Source of the DNA: Shewanella psychromarinicola
Lineage (GTDB): Bacteria; Pseudomonadota; Gammaproteobacteria; Enterobacterales; Shewanellaceae
NCBI RefSeq assembly: GCF_003855155.1
Contig: NZ_CP034073.1
Coordinates: 4,154,001-4,218,000 of the forward strand
Length of the DNA stretch: 64,000 nt
Direction of reading: 5' to 3'
The notes beneath the pieces are model-generated. The model searched no databases. It was not told the DNA's origin and saw only the letters and a program-made list of their open reading frames with translations. Made by a program: the position numbers and the translations under genes. Positions 52,062 through 60,814 of the stretch are shown piece by piece (the first letter of the stretch is position 1; the number at the start of each line of letters is the position of its first letter).

Positions 52062-52144
52062 AAATGGCAATGTGGCGATCAAATGTGGCAACAATATGGC
52101 AATTGCCGCTGACGGCTTTTTTGGTCGATAAAATCCTGTATAGT
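52062..52144 (+). promoter_or_regulatory. Divergent regulatory region of the sortase cluster
   Basis: Four spaced repeats lie in 40 bases: AAATGGC (52062), AATGTGGC (52069), AATGTGGC (52082) and AATATGGC (52093). A TATAGT at 52139-52144, without a good -35, precedes the regulator gene. The arrangement suits an OmpR-type response regulator acting on direct repeats upstream of a promoter it activates. Binding by the adjacent regulator is an inference. Confidence 0.45.
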
Positions 52145-52187
52145 CAGCACTGTATCCATTTACCAGCTTATTGATTGAAATCAACTC

Positions 52188-52877
52188 ATGAAACGAATTG
52201 CCATTGTTGAAGACGAAACCGCTATCCGCGAAAATTACAAAGATGTCCTGCAACTGCAAGGGTATAGCGTGCAAGCCTATGCAAATCGGCCAGCAGCCAT
52301 GCTCGCCTTTAATGCACGTTTACCAGACTTAGCCATTATTGATATTGGTTTAGAGCATGAAATTGACGGCGGTTTTACCCTATGCCAAGCATTACGCGCG
52401 ATGTCGAGCAGCTTACCGATTATCTTTTTAACCGCTAGAGACAGTGACTTTGACACCGTTTGCGGCCTACGTTTAGGCGCCGACGACTACTTATCAAAAG
52501 AGGTCAGCTTCCCTCATTTAATGGCCCGTATTGCAGCCCTATTTCGCCGTTCTGAATTGATCGGTTCAAGCCTAGTTGAAGACAACTTACTCGAGCGCGG
52601 TCACCTCACCATTGATGGCAACCGTATTCAGGTATATTGGAAGTCGCAACCGATAGAACTGACGGTCACCGAATTTTGGATGGTTCACGCAATGGCAAAA
52701 CACCCAGGCCATGTGCGTAGCCGGCAAGATTTAATGCAAGAAGCCAAAATTTACGTCGACGACAGCACCATTACCTCACACGTTAAACGCATTCGAAAAA
52801 AGTTTATCGCCATCGACCCTGAGTTTGACTGTATCGATACCGTTTATGGCATGGGTTACCGCTGGGACAATATCTAA
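52188..52877 (+). CDS. pdsR: Response regulator of the dedicated sortase system (PdsR)
   Basis: 229 residues. N-terminal receiver (about 1-120) with acidic pocket VEDE, phospho-acceptor Asp52 in IIDIGL, Thr in FLTARD and the Lys in DYLSKEVS; C-terminal OmpR/PhoB winged helix with VTEFWMVHAMAKHPGHV and YGMGYRW. It belongs to the dedicated-sortase response-regulator family (TIGR03787, from memory). It is divergent from pdsO and three bases before the kinase gene. Confidence 0.93.
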   Translation: MKRIAIVEDETAIRENYKDVLQLQGYSVQAYANRPAAMLAFNARLPDLAIIDIGLEHEIDGGFTLCQALRAMSSSLPIIFLTARDSDFDTVCGLRLGADDYLSKEVSFPHLMARIAALFRRSELIGSSLVEDNLLERGHLTIDGNRIQVYWKSQPIELTVTEFWMVHAMAKHPGHVRSRQDLMQEAKIYVDDSTITSHVKRIRKKFIAIDPEFDCIDTVYGMGYRWDNI

Positions 52878-52880
52878 CAG

Positions 52881-55052
52881 ATGAATTTACCGATAGGGCT
52901 GCGTGCCAAAGTCGTCATTTTATCGCTGTTTTTACTCTGCCTACCATGGCTTGGGTATGAATATGTATGGGAAATGGAAAAGTACCTCCGTTATGGTCAA
53001 GAAAAAACACTCGAAGGCACCACCCAAGCCCTTGCGACTGCCCTGCATGAACGGCCTAAGTTATTTGACAACCAAGCCAGCTTTTTAAACCAAGTTGAAA
53101 AAGGTCGCGACTTATATGCCTACCCTCTCGCAGGTCCTATTCAACTCGATGGCAAACTAGCTGACTGGGATTTATATCAACATCGCACCCTTAACTACTC
53201 TGATGAACATGTTATTTATCAACATAATGAAGCCGACCCTATTGAGATTAATTTTACTCACATGGTGGGAAAATATGGCGGTTATCTCTATGGATTTTTT
53301 AACGTCAGTGACCAAAGCCTGATTTTTCGTAGTCGTAATAGTTTGCGGATTGATAGAAATGATCACTTAGTGATGGCAACTCAATCACCCGATGGTCAGT
53401 TCAGACGCTATATCATTGCCAATAGTAAAAGTGGTTGGCTAAGCGCATTTGAATTACCCGCCGATCCCAGCCAATCGATGCCCGTCAGCCCAGAAGTCCG
53501 CATTCAAGGCCAATGGCTAACAACAAACAAAGGTTACAATATCGAATTTAGACTGCCACTCGATATGGTTGGCAGTAAATTAGGGTTTGCGATTCATAAT
53601 GTTAACGATGCTAACACCCGTCAACTGGTCAATGTTATTGGCACATCCGCCACCGATTCAGTCGCCAGTTTAGGCACGGTATTAGTGCCCTCTCCTGAAA
53701 TTGAAAAAATCATTAAAGGCATGAGCCATAACAGCTCACGGATCTGGGTGGTCGACAATCATGGCCGCGTATTGGCAAAATCGGGCGATATTCGTTCATC
53801 ATCTAACACCTGGGCCGATGACCTTAACGTCAATCAACCAGACTCACTTTGGCTGCATTTTAAACAGCAATACATATTGCCGCTTTACTACAAAATATTG
53901 ACTCGTCCACCGCAAAATTTTATTGATTCACTGCAAGACTCAACCGAGCTCACTGGTAGCCACATTGAAAAAGCCTTAAGCGGTAAACAAGGCTCAACAT
54001 GGCGCCTAACCCCAGACAATAAAGCCGTGGTACTGGCGGCGGCTAGTCCTATCTGGATTGACGATAAAGTGATGGGAGTGGTGATAGCAGAAGAAACCAC
54101 ACACGGTATTCGTAGTTTACGTAATCGCGCGCTGGAAAAGCTGTTTAACGTCATTTTGACCGTGATGAGTATGGGCACATTAGCCTTGTTTATCTTTGCC
54201 TCGAGCATTTCAAGCCGCATTCGTCGTCTGCGCGACCAGGCCGAATTAGCTATCGACAGCCAAGGCCGAGTAAGACAACAAATTGTGGCATCAAAGAACC
54301 GCGATGAAATTGGCGACTTGTCACGCAGCTTTTCAAGTATTGTCAGCCGCTTAGGTCAATACACTCATTATTTAGAAAACATGTCGTCACGCTTGTCACA
54401 CGAACTGCGCACCCCCGTTGCCGTAGTACGTAGCTCGCTTGAACATTTAGGCTTGCAGCAACTTGACGAGCAATCACAAAAGTACGTTAATCGTGCGCAA
54501 GAAGGCGTGAGCCGATTGCACCTTATTTTAAATAATTTAAGTGAAGCAACCCGTCTAGAAGCCAGTTTAACTCAAGCAGAAAATTGTCGTTTTTCATTAA
54601 AAAAAGTCATCAGCGGTTGCATCCAAGGTTATCAGATCACTTACCCAGACCAACGCTTTAGCGTCCACATTGAAGATAAAGCCATGTTTTGCGATGGCGT
54701 AGCTGAATACATTGCCCAATTAATGGATAAACTGATCAACAACGCGATTGAGTTTCACCAACCCGATAGCGCCATCACCGTCAGTCTGAGCCAATATCAA
54801 AAACAAGCGATATTAAAAGTCAGTAATATTGGCCCTTTACTGCCCAAAGACATGAACAGCCAAATTTTTGAATCTATGGTGTCAATCAGGCCTCAAGGCA
54901 TTAATGGCAAGCCCCATTTAGGCTTAGGACTGTATATTGCGAGATTGGTAACCGACTTCCATCATGGCACCATTAAAGCAACCAACATCATAGAGGATGG
55001 CATCGAAGGGGTCGAAATGTGCCTCAGTTTACCGCTAAGTGATGAAAAATAA
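52881..55052 (+). CDS. pdsS: Histidine kinase of the dedicated sortase system (PdsS)
   Basis: 723 residues. One N-terminal membrane segment (about 10-26), a large periplasmic sensor (about 45-410) whose first part opens GPIQLDGKLADWDL like a CBM9-type carbohydrate-binding domain, a second membrane segment (about 420-442), HAMP, and HisKA with LSHELRTP (His507). The HATPase domain has its N-box MDKLINNAIEF and G2 GLGLYIA; the G1 box is unusual (SNIGPLLP). TIGR03785 family, from memory. Predicted to phosphorylate PdsR. Confidence 0.92.
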   Translation: MNLPIGLRAKVVILSLFLLCLPWLGYEYVWEMEKYLRYGQEKTLEGTTQALATALHERPKLFDNQASFLNQVEKGRDLYAYPLAGPIQLDGKLADWDLYQHRTLNYSDEHVIYQHNEADPIEINFTHMVGKYGGYLYGFFNVSDQSLIFRSRNSLRIDRNDHLVMATQSPDGQFRRYIIANSKSGWLSAFELPADPSQSMPVSPEVRIQGQWLTTNKGYNIEFRLPLDMVGSKLGFAIHNVNDANTRQLVNVIGTSATDSVASLGTVLVPSPEIEKIIKGMSHNSSRIWVVDNHGRVLAKSGDIRSSSNTWADDLNVNQPDSLWLHFKQQYILPLYYKILTRPPQNFIDSLQDSTELTGSHIEKALSGKQGSTWRLTPDNKAVVLAAASPIWIDDKVMGVVIAEETTHGIRSLRNRALEKLFNVILTVMSMGTLALFIFASSISSRIRRLRDQAELAIDSQGRVRQQIVASKNRDEIGDLSRSFSSIVSRLGQYTHYLENMSSRLSHELRTPVAVVRSSLEHLGLQQLDEQSQKYVNRAQEGVSRLHLILNNLSEATRLEASLTQAENCRFSLKKVISGCIQGYQITYPDQRFSVHIEDKAMFCDGVAEYIAQLMDKLINNAIEFHQPDSAITVSLSQYQKQAILKVSNIGPLLPKDMNSQIFESMVSIRPQGINGKPHLGLGLYIARLVTDFHHGTIKATNIIEDGIEGVEMCLSLPLSDEK

Positions 55053-55217
55053 TCAACCTCAGCATTTAGGCGCTATTAAATGTGCTCGTTGGTGCTAGGA
55101 TGACAATCAATCGCAAACCGCTCACCGCAGCGCATTTATCCATGTCATTGATATTTGGTTAATAAATATTAGCTAAAGCACATACCATAGACGCTGCTAA
55201 AAAATGGAAATAACGAT

Positions 55218-56408
55218 ATGAGTAAAGACGATAAATTAGCGACCAAAATTGTTAGCCTAGGTCGTGATAAAAAATTCACTAAAGGCATTATTAACCCACC
55301 GGTTTTTCGTGCCTCAACCGTGGTGTTCGACACTATGGACGAGATGCGCTTTGCGATTAAAAACAAAACCAATGGCGAAATGTTTTATGGTCGTCGTGGT
55401 ACCCCAACCCACTTTTCGTTTCAACAAGCCATAAGCGAACTTGAAGGCGGCGCAGGCACCGCTTTGTACCCTTCTGGTACAGCCGCTATTAGCAGCGCAT
55501 TATTATCATTCTTAAAAAGTGGCGACCACTTATTAATGGCTGACACGGCTTACGAACCCACTCGCGATTTATGCAACAAAATGCTGGCAGGGTTTGGCAT
55601 CGAAACCACCTATTACGACCCCATGATTGGCGAAGGCATTAGTGATTTAATCCGCCCAAATACCAAAGTATTATTTCTAGAATCACCGGGCTCAATCACC
55701 ATGGAAGTGCAAGATGTGCCTACGCTCAGCCGCATCGCCCACCAACATAATATTATTGTGATGCTAGACAATACCTGGGCATCACCGATTAACTCTCGCC
55801 CATTTGATATGGGTGTCGACATCTCCATTCAAGCAGCCACCAAGTATATTGTTGGCCATTCCGATGTGATGATGGGCACCGCCACAGCCAATGAACAATA
55901 CTGGCCACAGCTACGTGAAAACAGTTATGTAATGGGCCAAACCACCTCACCTGATGACGTCTATTTAGCCGCTCGCGGTTTACGTACCTTAGGGGTTCGT
56001 ATGGCACAGCATGATAAAAATGCCCTAAAAGTGGCAAACTGGTTGGCCTCTCGCCCAGAAGTGGATCACGTGCGTCACCCTGCGTTTGATACTTGTCCTG
56101 GCCACGCGTTTTTTAAGCGCGACTTTAGTGGTGGCAATGGCCTATTCTCATTTGTGCTAAAACAAGGCGACTTAGCGTCAGTGACTGCTTTTGTTGAAAA
56201 TATGGACCATTTTAAAATGGGCTTTTCATGGGGCGGTTTCGAAAGCTTAATTTTAGGCATATTCGGCATTAACAAGATTCGCACCGCCACCCAATGGGAT
56301 AGTAGCAAACCCTTGATAAGACTGCATATTGGGCTAGAAGATGCCGACGACTTGATTGCCGATTTAGACGCTGCATTTGACCGCTATAATGCAGTAATTA
56401 ATCTGTAG
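55218..56408 (+). CDS. metC: Cystathionine beta-lyase
   Basis: PLP enzyme that cleaves cystathionine to homocysteine, ammonia and pyruvate in methionine synthesis. 396 residues, like E. coli MetC (395). YGRRGTPTH with the PLP-phosphate Tyr/Arg, substrate-contact segment LDNTWASP, and PLP lysine K209 in QAATKYIVGHSD. A monocistronic gene; no clear MetJ operator could be recognised in the 165-base upstream gap. Confidence 0.94.
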   Translation: MSKDDKLATKIVSLGRDKKFTKGIINPPVFRASTVVFDTMDEMRFAIKNKTNGEMFYGRRGTPTHFSFQQAISELEGGAGTALYPSGTAAISSALLSFLKSGDHLLMADTAYEPTRDLCNKMLAGFGIETTYYDPMIGEGISDLIRPNTKVLFLESPGSITMEVQDVPTLSRIAHQHNIIVMLDNTWASPINSRPFDMGVDISIQAATKYIVGHSDVMMGTATANEQYWPQLRENSYVMGQTTSPDDVYLAARGLRTLGVRMAQHDKNALKVANWLASRPEVDHVRHPAFDTCPGHAFFKRDFSGGNGLFSFVLKQGDLASVTAFVENMDHFKMGFSWGGFESLILGIFGINKIRTATQWDSSKPLIRLHIGLEDADDLIADLDAAFDRYNAVINL

Positions 56409-56415
56409 CTTAAGT

Positions 56416-56540
56416 TTCGAGATAATAGTTTTGGGATGATAGCGTCGAGATAATAGCGTCGAGATAATAAGCGCTTATCAAACAGTCTATTATCCTGCTA
56501 ACCTACTGTATTGATAGTGTATTGATAGTGTATAAATAAC
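56416..56540 (+). repeat. MITE-like repeat, copy C (truncated)
   Basis: The left-arm motif TCGAGATAATA occurs three times in tandem-like fashion (about 56417, 56444, 56459). It then runs into GATAATAAGCGCTTATCAAA and CCTGCTAAC...TATTGATAG, which align with copies A and B. The right arm is not found, so this copy is truncated or rearranged. It lies between metC and the next small gene. Confidence 0.6.
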
Positions 56541-56581
56541 GACAACAATATCTTATGGAATGTGGGTGTTAAAGGAATTAA

Positions 56582-57007
56582 ATGAATTTTATCAAATTAG
56601 TACTATTTAGTCTGTGTATTAGCATTGGCTACTATGCGTTGACTATATTGGCAATAGGCCAGTCCGCTGCCGGCAACTTATTATGGTGGTTAAATAGCAG
56701 TCAATATCCTACCGCAATGCACTTAGCGCAAAACTTTGTTGGCATTGGCCTAGCCGCGTTAATTCCAACCTTTGTGGTGCGCAGCTATGAGCCTGCAAGA
56801 CAATGGATTGCCATCACAATTATGATTGTAGCCACGATGTTTTTGCACGGCAATAGCCATTACATGCCATGGGATCCTATGGGCATTGTAAGATTTGTTA
56901 ACAACACACTGTTTTATGGTGATATCGGCGCCAAAGCATTGTTTTTCTATATCTTACTGCTGCCTATATTGTGGTTGTTATTGCTTAAGCGTATGGCGCG
57001 GATCTAG
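56582..57007 (+). CDS. Small integral membrane protein of unknown function
   Basis: 141 residues with four predicted membrane helices (about 5-28, 44-68, 75-92, 115-135). I do not recognise the family. AAAGGAA eight bases before the ATG. Followed by a terminator, so a single-gene unit. Confidence 0.68.
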   Translation: MNFIKLVLFSLCISIGYYALTILAIGQSAAGNLLWWLNSSQYPTAMHLAQNFVGIGLAALIPTFVVRSYEPARQWIAITIMIVATMFLHGNSHYMPWDPMGIVRFVNNTLFYGDIGAKALFFYILLLPILWLLLLKRMARI

Positions 57008-57066
57008 CCTCTGCCGAGTCAATACACAGTAACTAGCTGTAGCCGGTAAGTATGATCATTACTCTA

Positions 57067-57102
57067 GAGCCCTGAGTCGTTGCGATTCTGGGCTTTTTTA
57101 TT
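57067..57102 (+). terminator. Terminator of the small membrane protein gene
   Basis: Imperfect 12-bp stem AGCCCTGAGTCG / CGATTCTGGGCT with a three-base loop, then TTTTTT. Confidence 0.78.
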
Positions 57103-57345
57103 GTCGGTTATCGATTGTTGATTGTTGATTGTCTGTATCGGGCTAAAAAAAACAGAATGACAATGTTTGCGCGCAATCGCTATAATTAGGTGTCAAAAAC
57201 CTCTCACCCAATCACAGAACCAATCTCTGAACCCAATGTATAAGCAATAGCGACTCAACAGAACATGGTCATCATCAAGTGAAATATAATCCCCTCAGCT
57301 CGGTCTATTAAGCACCCAATAGTCATTTAGCCGAAGTGAATCAGT
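57103..57345. other. Gap before a small unidentified gene
   Basis: No gene or clear regulatory site; short tandem GATTGTT repeats occur near 57110-57131. Confidence 0.4.
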
Positions 57346-57609
57346 ATGTGCAGTTCACCCAAAACCAATCTAGCTGCTGCTACGCCAAAAGTGCCCTTTC
57401 GCAGCTTTATGGCCAGCATGACATTAGCGCAGAGACAACATTTTGCACAAGTCGCTAACCGCGCCGATGACCGACGTCAAATAAGAGAAGATAGACTAAA
57501 AGGTCAACACAATATGCCAGAGGCTAAACCTGTAAACGTGACCGGACATAACAACAACTCATTCATCAATAAGTTGATTCACTTTTGTCAGCAACACTTA
57601 GTGGTGTGA
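57346..57609 (+). CDS. Small basic protein of unknown function
   Basis: 87 residues, basic and polar (RADDRRQIREDRLKG), with no membrane segment. I do not recognise it. The ribosome site is modest (GAAGTG), but an intrinsic terminator begins immediately after the stop, which supports a real gene. Confidence 0.45.
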   Translation: MCSSPKTNLAAATPKVPFRSFMASMTLAQRQHFAQVANRADDRRQIREDRLKGQHNMPEAKPVNVTGHNNNSFINKLIHFCQQHLVV

Positions 57610-57634
57610 CGGCAAGCTTGCCGAGCTTTTTTTT
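57610..57634 (+). terminator. Terminator of the small basic protein gene
   Basis: AAGCT-TGCCG-AGCTT hairpin followed by six T, directly after the stop; an alternative palindrome GGCAAGCTTGCC overlaps it. Confidence 0.72.
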
Positions 57635-57688
57635 GATGAAGATAGGATAAAAAAGATAAAGGAAGGGTGAAAATAAAGTTTTACTACA

Positions 57689-58573
57689 TTACTCCTCTAA
57701 TACTGAAATAAATATCCGCTCAGCATTCCACAGCTCGATTATTTTGCGCGTCTTCTTGGCATTCCAAAAACATTTACCAAATACAATAATCCCAGCGCCT
57801 TCCAGTTGCCTTGGTTCGGATATGTTAAAGTGGGATAATATTGTTGATTTATATTTAGACAAAGGTATGCCTACATCGTTGCAATCAGATGGGTTTAACC
57901 AATCAAGCTCTTTGTCTAGATGGGAAATGGTGCCCCAGTACATTTTAGGTTTAGCCTGTTTTACGCTGTCACTGGGTTCGGCATCGGCAAAGTTAACAAA
58001 CAAATTTTTGGCTTTGAATGTATAACCAACATCAAGCTCAATCAAGGTACTAGACTGGGCTAAATCGCTACCCCGCATTAGGCTGTTGAGTATTTTCTCT
58101 AAGCCTAACCTCTTGATATTACTTTTCGGTTTTTCTTCAGCGTCTATTCGACTGCTAATGTCAGGCTTAGGATTTACTTTAGGATTAAGTACTGAGGCAG
58201 TGGTTTGCTCAGCGGTGCTTTTATTATAGGTGCTTAGCTTGTCTTTAGCTTTTTTGATCGACTTTGATAATAGGAAATCAATACTAATTACATCAGCGCC
58301 CGCAATAATTTGATTCACTTCAAGACTATGGCTAACTTCCCGCTCCCGCTGCGTTGATGGCGAGCCTTCATCGCATCCTACAATATGATATCGAGAACCA
58401 AAACACGCCGCTTTACCGTCTGAGCTTCTCTTACGATAATACGCTTTGCCTTTGCACTCAGGGCATTCTAAAAATTGCCTAAATTGTTCAATGTCAGTTT
58501 CAGGTAACGCCTGAAATTTCAAAATTGAGAAAGTGTGCCTTTCACCACCATAAGTACAAACTGCATCAATCAT
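57689..58573 (-). CDS. Unidentified protein with Cys-rich N-terminus
   Basis: 294 residues. The N-terminal part has four cysteines in CPECKG...CFG...VGC spacing (about residues 37-67) that could bind zinc. A polar linker (about 115-160) is followed by an alpha/beta C-terminal half with LEGAGIIVFGKCFW near the end. No signal peptide or membrane segment. I do not recognise the family. It starts the accessory region and has no same-strand neighbour, so no function can be inferred. Confidence 0.65.
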   Translation of the reverse strand: MIDAVCTYGGERHTFSILKFQALPETDIEQFRQFLECPECKGKAYYRKRSSDGKAACFGSRYHIVGCDEGSPSTQREREVSHSLEVNQIIAGADVISIDFLLSKSIKKAKDKLSTYNKSTAEQTTASVLNPKVNPKPDISSRIDAEEKPKSNIKRLGLEKILNSLMRGSDLAQSSTLIELDVGYTFKAKNLFVNFADAEPSDSVKQAKPKMYWGTISHLDKELDWLNPSDCNDVGIPLSKYKSTILSHFNISEPRQLEGAGIIVFGKCFWNAKKTRKIIELWNAERIFISVLEE

Positions 58574-59173
58574 TTAATATCCACATTTCCTGTAATAAAC
58601 TATCTATAAAAACTAGCTATAAAAAAACCTTTAAGCCCAACTGAACCATACCAAGTTATGAATAAAATGACTACTTTGCAATAGCGCTAACCGCTGTCGA
58701 CAGACATGATCAATTAAATCACTTTTAAACGCGTTTTTTTGGAAATAAACGAGTTTAAACTAACCTTTTAACGTGATGATTTGTATTGGGAAAGCATGCC
58801 AATCTGATATGTACTAACCCTGTCAGTAACAGCAGATGAAATGTCATTACTTTTGTCAGTTTTGGGAAAAAGAGAGGCCTTTATGACTATCAGATTAAGG
58901 GCTGGAAATAAAGTCTACCCTGACCCTGAGGGATCCCCACGAATTTAACAGCATGTTTGTGGATCCTTGATTAAATCTTATAGCATCTTGATCCCTGTTA
59001 GCCAGTGAGACTTCAGCAGCTTCAAATGCCTATCTCTGTAGGCTCTTATTCCTATAAATTAGTTTGATAAAACATTACGATGTTTGATCGAATTCGCTTG
59101 GTATTACCTATGCTTATCAGCCGCTTTGACTGCCAATCCTAGCAAATACAACATAAATTGAAATAGACAGGCG
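58574..59173. other. Gap with only a tiny ORF
   Basis: 600 bases. A 21-codon ORF (58883-58948, MTIRLRAGNKVYPDPEGSPR then Ile) has a good GAGAGG ribosome site but is too short to judge. A bulged inverted repeat with GGATCC at both ends lies at about 58931-58965. No other gene is visible. Confidence 0.4.
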
Positions 59174-59218
59174 ATGAGTAGTAGAACGCTTAGTTTATGC
59201 ATAATCCTTGAGCCACTC

Positions 59219-59679
59219 TCATTCATTTTTAGTGGGTGGCAGACTGCCAGCATGTGGGCAAAGACTTACCAGCGCTACAATATCTATCGCGCTAACTTTA
59301 TCGCGGCGTACTTCCCGACAAAAAACATCATTAGTAATGTCGATGGACAAGTCAGCTTTGAGTATCAAGACATCAAACTAAGTCTACAAAAATACGCACG
59401 TTACCTACCACTGACTTTCTATGGTTAGTGCTCCAACCTACTTTACCTAAGGGATTACGACGAGTGCGGGACTATTGTTACAAACAGTGGATGGTTCAGA
59501 GGTATCGCCAAGAAGCTCAGGTTACAGATACAGCTTATGTTGGCGATTGCTGGTGCGACATTTCCAATATTGACCGAGGTAAAGCGCAGATTAGCGACAC
59601 GCAGTTGTCCATGTTGCCATCAATCTATGCGCTTTATGGGCATACAAAACGACCAACACAGTTAATACCCATCACCTAA
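59219..59679 (+). pseudogene. IS91-family transposase remnant
   Basis: Two overlapping frames join at 59428. The first reads FPTKNIISNVDGQVSFEYQD; the second continues with LQPTLPKGLRRVRDYCY, close to the LPKGF(R/V)RVRxYGF hallmark of IS91 (Y2, rolling-circle) transposases. The frame break, missing N-terminal catalytic region and degenerate C-terminus show it is dead. Assigned from that motif and the order of segments. Confidence 0.62.
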
Positions 59680-60037
59680 CACTGAAAATGATGGCTTAGG
59701 AAATGACTTAACGGATACTAAGGATAAATTAGCTCAATACACTGATCTTTATATTCTTTAAATGATTAGCAATAGTGCTAAGGGGACGTGCTGGCTCAAG
59801 AAAAAAAGCCCAATAACTGTCACTTCAAACAGAACGTAATCTCGATCTGTTATTTACTTAATAAAGAGTAACATCGCAAGTGTTCGGGCTTGTTCAACAC
59901 TTGCGATAAGGACACGGCTTCGCGCGGCCTATCCTTATTTGTATGAATCATTAATATAGTGGATAACTACATAAGATTGGCCACTTAACTACACGCCTCA
60001 AATTTACAGTGTAATATTGCTATAAAAGTGTAACTTT
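59680..60037. other. Gap with palindromes, no gene
   Basis: 358 bases between the IS91 remnant and yihD. Apart from the palindromes at 59874-59958 nothing is recognised. Confidence 0.4.
59874..59958. repeat. Paired palindromes downstream of the IS91 remnant
   Basis: A perfect 11-bp inverted repeat TCGCAAGTGTT / AACACTTGCGA (59874-59884 and 59896-59906) is followed at once by a second stem ATAAGGA / TCCTTAT (59906-59912 and 59952-59958) enclosing GC-rich hairpin sequence. No T-run follows. Position suggests the end (ori/ter) of the rolling-circle element; alternatively it is an unrelated palindrome. Confidence 0.6.
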
Positions 60038-60304
60038 TTATTCAATTATACCTCTAGCCTTGAGTAAGGCCGTTTTGAAGTCATCCACCTGATCTTTTGC
60101 TAGCCCTGGAATCATTTCATCTTTTGGGCTGTTGCGCATTTTTAAGTGATAGATGAGAACATCATCCGTTAGTTTTTCGATAGCATCTTTATATCCAGCT
60201 TCTTTGGATAGTTTAATAATGAATTGCATTAAGCTCAGATCCGAATCTTTTTGCCATTCAGGATGCATTAACTCGATAAGTTCATCAACACGGTGACACT
60301 TCAT
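60038..60304 (-). CDS. yihD: YihD-family protein (DUF1040)
   Basis: 88 residues from [18 protein letters not shown]. coli YihD is 89. Conserved [18 protein letters not shown] and [21 protein letters not shown]. Small cytoplasmic protein of unknown function. The start at 60304 follows GGAGAG; the frame is open 18 codons further upstream. A core gene stranded between mobile elements. Confidence 0.9.
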   Translation of the reverse strand: MKCHRVDELIELMHPEWQKDSDLSLMQFIIKLSKEAGYKDAIEKLTDDVLIYHLKMRNSPKDEMIPGLAKDQVDDFKTALLKARGIIE

Positions 60305-60415
60305 AAGACTCTCCGTTTTTAATTCATTATCTAAAGTATCAAATTTCGAGAAAAACACCTAGGAAAGGTTTTGTAATAAATAACGACAGCCTATTAACAA
60401 TTATGTTCTTGCTAT

Positions 60416-60595
60416 TTATTGTTTAATAGCTTGTTCTGCAAGGATTAATAGACCAATAAGTAAATACATAGCCATATATGGCCATGTTTCAAATAGGAAA
60501 CCAACGGCTGTTCCCTCTTGGAACTCCCAGCCGCACCGCAACATTTTCAAACAGCGAAAACGTCGCCACGGGGATTTATTAGCTTTTGACTTCAT
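60416..60595 (-). CDS. Possible 59-residue membrane protein
   Basis: Minus-strand ORF with a basic N-terminus (MKSKANKSPWRRFRCLK) and one strong hydrophobic helix near the C-terminus (MAMYLLIGLLILAEQ). The ribosome site is weak. Not recognised, and could be chance, but the amino-acid pattern of basic head and membrane helix is protein-like. Confidence 0.4.
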   Translation of the reverse strand: MKSKANKSPWRRFRCLKMLRCGWEFQEGTAVGFLFETWPYMAMYLLIGLLILAEQAIKQ

Positions 60596-60814
60596 CTGTA
60601 ACCGTCTTCGGCCTTATTCGAAAATGCTAACACTTCCGATGGTACATCCTGTACCGCGAAAGCTAGCGGGCATCTGATAGACGGGATGTCTGAATGCCTT
60701 GAAGCACATGGATGTGCGGGAAAGGCCATGGCCAGCTCACGCTATTTTCTTCAACGGCCTCAAGTTCAGAGTTGAGTTTCACCATTTTCAAGTAAGGCTA
60801 ACTCGTTGTTGGAC

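Noticed and set aside
55053..55217. MetJ operator (AGACGTCT boxes) before metC
   Set aside because: Only a single weak TAGACGCT is present, not the tandem 8-bp boxes expected.
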